This document shows, piece by piece, positions 56,655-64,000 of a stretch of DNA of 64,000 bases. The DNA lies in NCBI RefSeq assembly GCF_009363535.1, contig NZ_CP045369.1, positions 1,190,501-1,254,500 on the forward strand. Reading direction: 5' to 3'. Numbering within the stretch: position 1 is the first letter of the stretch; every line of letters starts with the position of its first letter. Both the position numbers and the translations under genes were made by a program. The DNA comes from Microbulbifer sp. THAF38 (GTDB taxonomy: Bacteria > Pseudomonadota > Gammaproteobacteria > Pseudomonadales > Cellvibrionaceae). The notes beneath the pieces were generated by a model, which had not been told where the DNA came from, ran no database searches, and worked only from the letters and a program-made list of their open reading frames with translations.

Positions 56655-57215
56655 TTGAAATATCAAGTGGATTCCGGCTGGTTATCCGGAGCGCGTCGGG
56701 TTCCCAGTCCTCACTGCAACAGCCGGCCAGAAGACTGCCCTGTGGACCTGCTGGTGATTCACAGTATCAGCCTGCCCCCTGGCCAGTACGGCGGCCCCTA
56801 TATCGATACGTTTTTTCTGGGGCAGCTGGATATCGATGCCCACCCTTATTTTGCGGAAATTGCCGCTTTGCAGGTTTCTGCACATCTACTTATCGATCGC
56901 GATGGCATCGTTACCCAGTATGTGCCGCTGGATCGACGCGCCTGGCATGCGGGTAAATCGGAATTTAGGGGGCGCAGTAACTGCAATGACTTCTCTATTG
57001 GCATCGAGCTGGAGGGGTTGGATACGGATAGTTATACCGATGCCCAGTATTTGGCGCTGGCAGAGGTGACACGCGCCATTATGCAGGCCTACCCAGATAT
57101 AGGGGTCGATAAAATTACCGGGCACTCCGATATCGCTCCTGGGCGCAAGTTAGATCCGGGACCGGGTTTTGACTGGACACGTTACCTGGAGGAAGTGCAG
57201 AAAATCACTGGGTAA
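56655..57215 (+). CDS. ampD: 1,6-anhydro-N-acetylmuramyl-L-alanine amidase AmpD
   Basis: 186 residues, E. coli-like length. Zinc ligands: His in VIHSISLPP, His in TGHSDIAPGRKLDPG and the Asp of LDPG; also RRAWHAGKSEFRGR and NDFSIGIELEG. It is a cytoplasmic amidase of peptidoglycan recycling and controls AmpC induction where present. TTG start at 56655 behind GGAG; the frame opens 10 codons upstream. ampE follows. Confidence 0.93.
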   Translation: MKYQVDSGWLSGARRVPSPHCNSRPEDCPVDLLVIHSISLPPGQYGGPYIDTFFLGQLDIDAHPYFAEIAALQVSAHLLIDRDGIVTQYVPLDRRAWHAGKSEFRGRSNCNDFSIGIELEGLDTDSYTDAQYLALAEVTRAIMQAYPDIGVDKITGHSDIAPGRKLDPGPGFDWTRYLEEVQKITG

Positions 57216-57305
57216 TCATGAGTGGTGTTTAGGCAGCATTACAATCGAGTTCCGGCACTATTGTGTCGGTAATTTAATTTCTCTACAGATTATTGCGGCA
57301 ACGTT

Positions 57306-58181
57306 ATGACCTTGCTGATTATTTTATTTACATTGGCCCTGGTACAAATTTGGGGATCGGGTGCGCCTTTGCACCGCGATCGTTGGTTCGATCGCTGGAG
57401 TGCCTATGTTGGGAGGCTTGCCCAGCTGCGTGAAAAAGAGGGTTTGCAGCTCGGGTTCAGCATCCTGCTACCGGTTCTGGCAGTGGCGCTGATAATGGTT
57501 CTAATAGAGTCTTCCTTCGGCGCTCTGGGGGTGCTGTTGCTGGGAGTTCCCCTGTTGCTCTACTGTCTGGGACGTGGAAATTTTAATGATATTTTGAGCG
57601 CTTATCTGCGCAGTTGGTATCGGGGTGATTTTAAAGGTGCCGCTGAAGCAGCGCGCCCCTTGTTACAGGACATTCATGAAGATGCTGCCGAGGGTGGACG
57701 CCTGCATGAACAGGTTTTTCGCGGTGCGGCATACTGTGCTTTTGAGCGGCTTTTTGCCGTATTGTTTTGGTTTATTTTACTGGGGATTCCCGGGGCGCTG
57801 TTGTTTCGTCTAAGTGCCCTGTATGCAGAACGGGCTCGGGGAACCGAAAGAGAGGCGACAGCTGCCCGCTGGCTGTGGCTGTTGGAGTGGGTACCTGTGC
57901 GGGTAATGGGACTCAGCTTTGCGATTGTCGGAAATTTTGCCGGTTGTTATCGGGCCTGGAGACAGTGCCTGATGTGTCGGGAGCGGGATACTGCCCAAGT
58001 GCTTGAAGCTTATCTCGAGGGCGCGTTGGGCGGCATTGACGCCAATGAGTGCAGTGCCACTGCAGACCTCTCCCATATCCAGCGTCAAAGTGGTGCGGAA
58101 ATTGAGGGCTTACAGGCGTTGCTATCCAGATCCCTGTTGCTTTGGATTACCGTGCTGGCGTTGGTAGTCTTGTTTTTCTGA
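57306..58181 (+). CDS. ampE: AmpE-like membrane protein
   Basis: 291 residues with helices at both ends and in the middle; DRWFDRWSAYVGRL, YCLGRGNFNDILSAYL and RGAAYCAFERLFAVLFWF match AmpE. It is a CobD-like membrane protein linked to AmpD; its role is a proposed sensor in beta-lactamase regulation. It lies 90 bp after ampD, probably the same operon. Confidence 0.88.
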   Translation: MTLLIILFTLALVQIWGSGAPLHRDRWFDRWSAYVGRLAQLREKEGLQLGFSILLPVLAVALIMVLIESSFGALGVLLLGVPLLLYCLGRGNFNDILSAYLRSWYRGDFKGAAEAARPLLQDIHEDAAEGGRLHEQVFRGAAYCAFERLFAVLFWFILLGIPGALLFRLSALYAERARGTEREATAARWLWLLEWVPVRVMGLSFAIVGNFAGCYRAWRQCLMCRERDTAQVLEAYLEGALGGIDANECSATADLSHIQRQSGAEIEGLQALLSRSLLLWITVLALVVLFF

Positions 58182-58353
58182 GTGTGAACATACACACCTT
58201 TCTGGATCAAAATCCTTTCAACTCTCCATTAAAAGGGAAAATTTTCTACCAGTTGCTTGACTTATAACCTGCCTCCAAGAAGATTGCGCCCGCTGCAGAG
58301 TCCCGGTCCTAGGCCTGGCTGCGGGCGACATATACTCATTGGAGGATATAGGG

Positions 58354-59781
58354 TTGAAGGTTTCATTACTGGAAGCGCAAATGCTGTCAGATCTCAGTGT
58401 GGGAAGTGGTGGCAATGCCGCAGCCTTGGTTGCCGGCCTGAGGGCTTATTTTCGCAGTGGAGTCACTGCAGAACTGGGCTGGAGGCGTCGGCAGTTGAGT
58501 CAGTTGCGCAAAATGCTCAGCGAAAACGAAGCCCGCTTTATTCATGCCCTGGGGGAAGACTTACACAAGGCTCCGCAGGAAGCCTATCTGACTGAGATCG
58601 CTTTCCTCTACAGTGATATCGATCATACCCTCAAGCGCTTAAAGCGCTGGGTTCGCCCGCGGAAAGTGTCCTCACCACTACTGACCCAGCCCGCAACTAG
58701 CTATATCCGTCCGGAACCTCTCGGAGTGGCTCTGATAATAGGCGCCTGGAACTATCCTTTGCAGTTGCTGCTATCGCCATTGGTTCCCGCAATCGCTGCG
58801 GGAAATTGCGCCGTGGTTAAGCCATCAGAGCTGGCACCCACTACCTCTCAATTGATCGCAGAGCTGTTGCCGAGCTATCTCGACCGCGATGCATTTGCCT
58901 GTGTTGAGGGCGCTGTAGCCGAGACCACTGAGCTGCTGGAGCAGCGCTGGGACCATATTATGTACACCGGCGGTGGCAGGGTCGGGAGAATTGTTATGGA
59001 GGCCGCAGCCAAACACCTGACGCCGGTCACTTTGGAACTCGGGGGAAAGAGCCCCTGTATCGTTGCGGACGATGCCGATATTGAGCTCGCCGCCCGTCGC
59101 ATCGCTTGGGGTAAGTTCACCAATGCAGGGCAGACCTGTATCGCACCGGATTATGTACTGTGCACTCAGCATACCGCCGATTTATTGGTACCGGCTATTC
59201 AACAGGCGTTGATAGCAATGTTCGGCGAGAACTCACAGAAGAGTCCTGACTATGGGCGTATCGTCAATAGCCGGCATACGCTGCGCCTGGCGGATCTTCT
59301 CAGTGGTGGAGATGTTATCTATGGCGGTGATGTGGATGTTGAAGAGTGTTATATGGCACCGACTTTGATGCGCTGTGTCAATCTTGAGGCGCCAGTGATG
59401 CAGGAGGAGATATTCGGGCCAATTCTGCCGGTGGTCGAGCTGGATGAGTTCGGAAAAGTGGAGGCATTTGTTAATCAACGGGAAAAACCGCTGGCCTTGT
59501 ATGTCTTTACCAAAAGCGATGACTTGGCCGATCGCATTGTCTCAAGCTGTAGCTCCGGTAACGCCTGTGTGAATGACTGCATGATGTTTATGTTGGCCCA
59601 GGATCTGCCGTTTGGCGGAGTGGGAGCCAGCGGAATGGGCTGTTATCACGGAGAGCATGGTTTTAAAACCTTCAGTCACTACAAGGCCGTAATGAAGCGC
59701 AAGAATATTTTGGATTTCAATCTGCGCTATGCCCCTTTCAATAAACGAAAATTCAGCTTGTTGAGAATGTTGCAGAAGTAG
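58354..59781 (+). CDS. aldehyde dehydrogenase, ALDH3-like (coniferyl/fatty aldehyde group)
   Basis: 475 residues. Catalytic Cys in FTNAGQTCIAPDY (about residue 262), Glu in LELGGKSP (about 228), Asn in GAWNYPLQL, and PQEIFGP-like MQEEIFGPILP. The C-terminus ends in a hydrophobic-basic tail (FNKRKFSLLRML). It oxidises aldehydes with NAD(P)+; preferred substrate unknown. TTG start at 58354 behind GGAGG; an ATG at 58381 is also possible. Confidence 0.85.
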   Translation: MKVSLLEAQMLSDLSVGSGGNAAALVAGLRAYFRSGVTAELGWRRRQLSQLRKMLSENEARFIHALGEDLHKAPQEAYLTEIAFLYSDIDHTLKRLKRWVRPRKVSSPLLTQPATSYIRPEPLGVALIIGAWNYPLQLLLSPLVPAIAAGNCAVVKPSELAPTTSQLIAELLPSYLDRDAFACVEGAVAETTELLEQRWDHIMYTGGGRVGRIVMEAAAKHLTPVTLELGGKSPCIVADDADIELAARRIAWGKFTNAGQTCIAPDYVLCTQHTADLLVPAIQQALIAMFGENSQKSPDYGRIVNSRHTLRLADLLSGGDVIYGGDVDVEECYMAPTLMRCVNLEAPVMQEEIFGPILPVVELDEFGKVEAFVNQREKPLALYVFTKSDDLADRIVSSCSSGNACVNDCMMFMLAQDLPFGGVGASGMGCYHGEHGFKTFSHYKAVMKRKNILDFNLRYAPFNKRKFSLLRMLQK

Positions 59782-59876
59782 AGCCGCCGGGGCTTGTGGC
59801 TGGAAGAGGGAAATTTACTGGTTTTTTAGGGGAGTGAATTGGTACATTCAGCAAAAATTATTTAGACAAGAAAACC

Positions 59877-60863
59877 ATGCTATCGGACCGTAACGACCTG
59901 CCCACCAGCGCGGATGTTTTTTGCGCTGCTCAAACTATTTCTGGCTCTGTTCATAGAACACCACTCATTCGCTCCCAATTACTCGACCAAGTAGGGGGCG
60001 CTAATCTCTGGTTCAAATGCGAGCACCTGCAGAAAGTGGGTGCTTTCAAGGCCCGCGGTGCCACCAACGCCCTTGCCAATCTGCCTGATGGGGTACAACT
60101 GGTGGCAACCCACTCCTCGGGAAATCACGGCGCAGCCCTGGCATGGGCGGCAGCTGAGCGCGGCCTGCCCTGTATAGTTGTGATGCCAGAGACGGCGCCC
60201 AAGGCCAAGCGAGTGGCTGTGCAGAGTTACGGTGCCAAAATTATCAGTTGTGGTCCCAGCCAAACCGAGCGTGAAGCCGCATTGCAAGCAGTAGTAGAGG
60301 AGACTGGTGCCCATGTGGTTCCGCCTTTTGATGACAGCCGCATTATCGCGGGGCAGGGCACCGTTGCGTTGGAAATGATGCAGCAGTGTCGCGATCGGGG
60401 TTTTACTCCTGATGTGATCCTGGCCCCGGTAGGGGGTGGGGGGTTGCTGGCAGGTATCGGCCTGGCCATGACGGCTCTTGCACCGGATGTGTTGGTGATT
60501 GGCGCTGAACCCGCAGGTGCTGATGATGCCCAAAGGTCTTTACGCGGTGGGGTGCATATCACCACCCAGCAGCCCAATACCATTGCCGATGGTCTGCGCA
60601 CCACACTGGGACGCAGGAATTATCCCGTGATTCGTCGCACGGTGCGGGATATTGTGACAGTTTCTGAAAATGGTATCGTGCGGGCAATGGAACTGTTGTG
60701 GACGCGTACCAAGCAATTGGTGGAACCCTCTGCGGCGGTTGGCCTGGCCGCGGTGCTTGAGCACGGTGCGCGCTTTCGCAATAAGAATGTTGCGATAGTC
60801 CTCACGGGCGGCAATATGGACCTGGATAGGGCCTCGAACCTATTGGCTGGTGTAGAAGAATAA
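59877..60863 (+). CDS. PLP-dependent threonine/serine dehydratase or racemase-like enzyme
   Basis: 328 residues, fold type II. The PLP Lys58 is in LQKVGAFKARGA; the cofactor loop SSGNHGAALAW and the phosphate loop PVGGGGLLAGIG are present. The length is that of catabolic threonine dehydratase or serine racemase, without an ACT domain. Reactions on Thr, Ser or 3-hydroxyaspartate cannot be told apart. Monocistronic or joined with the PEBP gene 33 bp downstream. Confidence 0.85.
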   Translation: MLSDRNDLPTSADVFCAAQTISGSVHRTPLIRSQLLDQVGGANLWFKCEHLQKVGAFKARGATNALANLPDGVQLVATHSSGNHGAALAWAAAERGLPCIVVMPETAPKAKRVAVQSYGAKIISCGPSQTEREAALQAVVEETGAHVVPPFDDSRIIAGQGTVALEMMQQCRDRGFTPDVILAPVGGGGLLAGIGLAMTALAPDVLVIGAEPAGADDAQRSLRGGVHITTQQPNTIADGLRTTLGRRNYPVIRRTVRDIVTVSENGIVRAMELLWTRTKQLVEPSAAVGLAAVLEHGARFRNKNVAIVLTGGNMDLDRASNLLAGVEE

Positions 60864-60896
60864 CGGTATAGAAGAATAAACATGGGAGCATTGGAA

Positions 60897-61472
60897 ATGA
60901 ATATAGGATTTCGCCGTTTTAGTTACCGCAAACTCAGTAAAGGCCTACTGGCATCAGCACTTTTCCTGGCGACAATGGCTGCGCAAGCAGGGCAGCTGAC
61001 CCTCTCTTCCAGCTCCCTGAAACCCGGTGGGAAGATGCCGCTGGCCCACGTGTATAGCGGATGTGGTGGGGAGAACCTCTCTCCCCAGTTGAGCTGGAGT
61101 GGCGCGCCGGAGGGAACTAAAAGCTATGCGGTGATGGTCTATGATCCCGATGCGCCTACTGGCAGCGGTTGGTGGCACTGGGTGATGTTTAATATCCCCG
61201 CTGATGTAACCAGCTTGCCGGAGGGCGCGGGTGACCTTAAAAACGGCTTGATACCTGAGGCGGTTCAGGGGCGCAATGATTATGGCAACCCCGGTTATGG
61301 GGGTGCCTGTCCTCCAAAAGGTCACGGCGATCACCGCTATCGATTCCGGGTTTATGCCCTGAAAGTGGATTCTTTGCCGCTGGATGAGAATTCCTCCCCC
61401 GCCAAGGTAGGCTTCAATGTAAACGCCAATAAATTGGCGGAGGCCGAACTTGAGGTTCTGTGGGGCCACTAA
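60897..61472 (+). CDS. exported PEBP (YbhB/YbcL) family protein
   Basis: 191 residues with a likely signal peptide (basic [12 protein letters not shown], then [15 protein letters not shown]). The mature protein shows the phosphatidylethanolamine-binding-protein fold: [20 protein letters not shown] and [23 protein letters not shown]. Bacterial periplasmic members have no firm function. ATG 60897 is preferred for its GGGAG; ATG 60882 is an alternative. Confidence 0.88.
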   Translation: MNIGFRRFSYRKLSKGLLASALFLATMAAQAGQLTLSSSSLKPGGKMPLAHVYSGCGGENLSPQLSWSGAPEGTKSYAVMVYDPDAPTGSGWWHWVMFNIPADVTSLPEGAGDLKNGLIPEAVQGRNDYGNPGYGGACPPKGHGDHRYRFRVYALKVDSLPLDENSSPAKVGFNVNANKLAEAELEVLWGH

Positions 61473-61549
61473 ATTGCCCAAGCTTCGGTAAAGAAAAAAT
61501 AATGAGCTGATTGAGTGGCCTGTGGGCTTTGGGAGTGAACTTGGAAAAC

Positions 61550-62902
61550 ATGCAGCAGAACTTAACCTGGGGGCAGACACTGCGGGTTTACCTGAAGCCC
61601 AAAGTCCTCACCATGTTTTTCCTTGGTTTCTCGGCCGGACTCCCCTTACTGCTGGTTTTTTCCACTCTGACCGCCTGGCTGCGCGATTACGGTGTGAGTC
61701 GCACAGCCATCGGTTTTTTTGCCTGGGTGGGTATCACCTTTTCCATCAAGGTGTTGTGGGCACCGATCATCGATCACCTGCGTCTGCCTTCTCCAATTGC
61801 GCGCCTGGGTAAACGCCGCAGTTGGATGCTGGTCTCCCAACTAGGTATAGCTCTTGGGCTTATGGGAATGTCCAGCGTAAACCCACAATTGGCCCTGACC
61901 GAAGTGGCCCTACTCGCCCTGTGGGTGGCATTTTGCTCGGCTTCGCAGGATGTCGCTATTGATGCCTATCGAATCGAAGCGATCGATGAAAATTATCAGG
62001 GCGCCATGGCGGCGAATTACGTCTTTGGCTATCGAGTAGCGATGCTGGTGGCAGGGGCTGGTGCGCTCTATATCGCGGATATTGCCAGCTGGTCGGTATC
62101 TTACCTGGCGATGGCGGGACTGATGGGCATTGGTGTGATCACCACATTGGCGATTGCCGAGCCCGATCATTCCCAGGTCAATCGCGAGGCGGAGGGCATG
62201 CAGAGTGCATGGGTCGAGCGCCTGCTTGGCAAAGGAGAGCACAGCCGTCTTAAAGAGTGGTTCATTCGAGCGGTGGCCTGCCCGTTTATTGAATTCTTCC
62301 AGCGTAATGGTCGTTTTGCCCTCGTTTTGTTGATTTTTATCGGCATATTCCGCCTCAGCGATATTGCCATGGGCATCATGGCGAATCCCTTTTACTTGGA
62401 TTTGGGATTTACCAAGACCGAAATCGCCGAGATCAGTAAGGTTTTTGGGTTTTTCTGCACGGTCCTCGGTTCGTTTCTCGGTGGCCTATTCGTCGTGCGC
62501 TACGGCATTATGCGCCCCCTGATCCTCGGCGCGGTGATGGTCGCGTGTACCAACCTCCTGTTTGCCCAGCTCGCGCTTATCGGCCCGGACAAGGCCTGGC
62601 TGGCTTTGGTGATCAGTGCCGACAATATCAGCGGGGGCATCGCCAACGCGGTTTTGATTGCTTATCTCTCCAGCCTGGCGAACAAGGCTTATACAGCCAC
62701 GCAGTACGCCTTGTTTAGCTCCCTGATGACGTTGCCCGGTAAATTTATCAGTGGCTTCTCTGGCATAGTGGTCGATGCTCAGGGCTATGCTCATTTCTTT
62801 ATTTACGCCGCCCTGATGGGGTTGCCAGCTGTCCTACTTGCCATCTACCTCTGGCGTAGGGAAAAGCGTGACTGGCGTGGAGAGCAGCCTCAGCCTGGCT
62901 AG
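61550..62902 (+). CDS. ampG: AmpG-like muropeptide permease, first copy
   Basis: 450 residues, 12 or more helices. It starts PKVLTMFFLGFSAGLPLLLVFSTL, then KVLWAPIIDHL, GKRRSWMLVSQ, SASQDVAIDAYRIE and NPFYLDLGFTKTEIAEISK, which match AmpG. It imports anhydro-muropeptides from the periplasm for recycling, feeding AmpD nearby. A second AmpG-like gene follows 307 bp later. Confidence 0.88.
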   Translation: MQQNLTWGQTLRVYLKPKVLTMFFLGFSAGLPLLLVFSTLTAWLRDYGVSRTAIGFFAWVGITFSIKVLWAPIIDHLRLPSPIARLGKRRSWMLVSQLGIALGLMGMSSVNPQLALTEVALLALWVAFCSASQDVAIDAYRIEAIDENYQGAMAANYVFGYRVAMLVAGAGALYIADIASWSVSYLAMAGLMGIGVITTLAIAEPDHSQVNREAEGMQSAWVERLLGKGEHSRLKEWFIRAVACPFIEFFQRNGRFALVLLIFIGIFRLSDIAMGIMANPFYLDLGFTKTEIAEISKVFGFFCTVLGSFLGGLFVVRYGIMRPLILGAVMVACTNLLFAQLALIGPDKAWLALVISADNISGGIANAVLIAYLSSLANKAYTATQYALFSSLMTLPGKFISGFSGIVVDAQGYAHFFIYAALMGLPAVLLAIYLWRREKRDWRGEQPQPG

Positions 62903-63209
62903 GGGCTGCTCAAGGTAGTTCAGGGCAGGCATTGACTCGTTTTTCCCATCCTTCTTCCCGTCGAATTCTTTTTGAATTTCTTGGTGGTCGCTGAAAGCGA
63001 CCCCCAGCGTTTTTAGTGGTTTTCAGTTTGTGCACTAGATAGTTGCTGACTCCGGGCATTTTCGTTGGCTTGTGTCTATGTTGGTGGAGGGGAAACCCAC
63101 TCCTTTTCCTGCGCATAGTCATTGCTGCCTCCCCCATGAGGACTACCGGATTTGTTTACGGTAATTGGCACATTTTCAATGCAGAGTTAACGAATAAACA
63201 CGACAAACT
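62903..63209. other. gene-free stretch between the two AmpG-like genes
   Basis: About 307 bp. Short open frames here have no support. It holds the promoter of the second permease. Confidence 0.4.
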
Positions 63210-64000
63210 ATGTCCCACGAAACAGTCAGGGAAGCGATATTTAACCGGAGAATGCTGATCTGTATCGGCACCGGCTTTTCCTCGGGGATGCCGTTGTTTG
63301 TACTGATACAGTTGGTGCCCGCTTGGCTCAGAACCGAGGGAGTGGACCTGGCGACGATTGGTATTTTCTCCCTACTGGGATTGCCCTATACCTGGAAGTT
63401 TCTCTGGGCGCCGCTTATGGAGCGCTACGCTTTCCCGATATTAGGGAGGCGGCGGGGGTGGATGCTGGTGATGCAGCTCCTGCTGATCGTCTTTATTGGC
63501 GCACTGGGGATGTTCAACCCCCAATTTAATATTTGGACGATTGCAGCCCTGTGCTTCGGCGTCGCCTTTTTTAGCGCCAGCCAGGATATTGTTCTGGATG
63601 CCTTTCGCCGGGAAATCCTACCAGACTGGGAGTTGGGACTCGGCAACTCTTTTCACGCCAACGCTTACCGCATTTCCGGCTTAGTGCCGGGGTCTCTCAG
63701 CTTAATTCTCTCTGATCACCTGGCCTGGGGGCAGGTGTTTTGGGTGACGGCGGCCTTTATGCTGATTGCGGTATTTATGACCTTAATGGTTTCCGAACCG
63801 CAGCACCCTGCCGCGCGACCAAGATCACTACGTGAAGCCATCGTTTTGCCTTTTGTGGAGTTTTTTAGTCGCAATGGCGTCAGGCATGCCGTCTTGGTAT
63901 TGGCCTTTATGTTTCTGTATAAGTTGGGCGATAGCATGGCTACTGCCCTGGCGACGCCTTACTACCTGGATATGGGCTATTCCAATACGGATATTGGTAT
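63210..64000 (+). CDS. AmpG-like permease, second copy (partial, runs off the window)
   Basis: At least 263 residues. MSHETVREAIFNRRMLICIG opens it, then GFSSGMPLFVLIQLVPAWL, WKFLWAPLMERY, GRRRGWMLVMQL, FFSASQDIVLDAFRREIL and PYYLDMGYSNTDIG follow the AmpG pattern. It is clearly homologous to the first copy but diverged (roughly a third identical by eye), so the pair is old rather than a recent duplication. The stop lies beyond the window. Confidence 0.85.
   Translation, partial: MSHETVREAIFNRRMLICIGTGFSSGMPLFVLIQLVPAWLRTEGVDLATIGIFSLLGLPYTWKFLWAPLMERYAFPILGRRRGWMLVMQLLLIVFIGALGMFNPQFNIWTIAALCFGVAFFSASQDIVLDAFRREILPDWELGLGNSFHANAYRISGLVPGSLSLILSDHLAWGQVFWVTAAFMLIAVFMTLMVSEPQHPAARPRSLREAIVLPFVEFFSRNGVRHAVLVLAFMFLYKLGDSMATALATPYYLDMGYSNTDIG

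Overview
The window looks like the chromosome of a marine gammaproteobacterium of the Cellvibrionales type (Microbulbifer or a near relative). This is inferred from the conserved order queA-tgt-secD-secF, from rnt/pyrC/argG next to a complete ccoNOQP-ccoGHIS cluster, and from nadC, DUF1631, ampD and ampE in the order known from pseudomonads and relatives. No marker gene fixes the genus.

Layout. (1) 1-17.6 kb is variable but ordinary chromosome: a Bcr/CflA exporter, an arylesterase-like SGNH hydrolase, a VOC protein divergent from a LysR regulator, an exported CDA-fold deaminase, a PaaX-like regulator with a fatty-acid desaturase, argP/argO, an acyltransferase, a DUF4396 protein, a methyltransferase, a patatin, an Aquifex-type aconitase, and an alpha/beta hydrolase divergent from a WYL regulator. 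(2) 17.6-26.3 kb is visibly AT-richer accessory DNA. It holds small genes, a LexA-box promoter in front of two tiny genes, a frameshifted phage-spike-like remnant followed by a paralogue of one of those genes, and a minus-strand five-gene operon: ATPase, HNH nuclease, GNAT-like protein and two tiny proteins. The first two resemble the Septu (PtuA/PtuB) defence pair. (3) 26,328-34,336 is an integrative element of about 8 kb inserted in the 3' end of tRNA-Leu(CAA). It has 24-bp direct repeats at its ends, a tyrosine integrase, an excisionase-like HTH protein, a second HTH protein, a probable replication protein whose gene carries an 11-bp iteron-like array, and cargo that includes an AHH-type nuclease with a DUF1629-like immunity protein. 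The size and gene order suggest a phage satellite. (4) 34.4-64 kb is GC-rich core chromosome: tRNA modification (queA, tgt), Sec translocase (secD, secF, with no yajC in front), rnt, pyrC, argG, the cbb3 oxidase and its assembly genes behind an FNR/Anr-type site, nadC, DUF1631, and a peptidoglycan-recycling group (ampD, ampE, two AmpG-like permeases) with an aldehyde dehydrogenase, a PLP dehydratase and a PEBP protein among them.

How the parts work together. The right half couples microaerobic respiration (ccoNOQP made, ccoGHIS metal loading and assembly) with housekeeping biosynthesis. The accessory block sits downstream of the tRNA-Leu gene. The element separates the tRNA from its own terminator, which now lies just outside the far repeat. 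The Septu-like operon and the SOS-controlled small genes lie beyond that repeat, which suggests repeated acquisition at one hotspot. All names come from reading sequence motifs; no database search was run.
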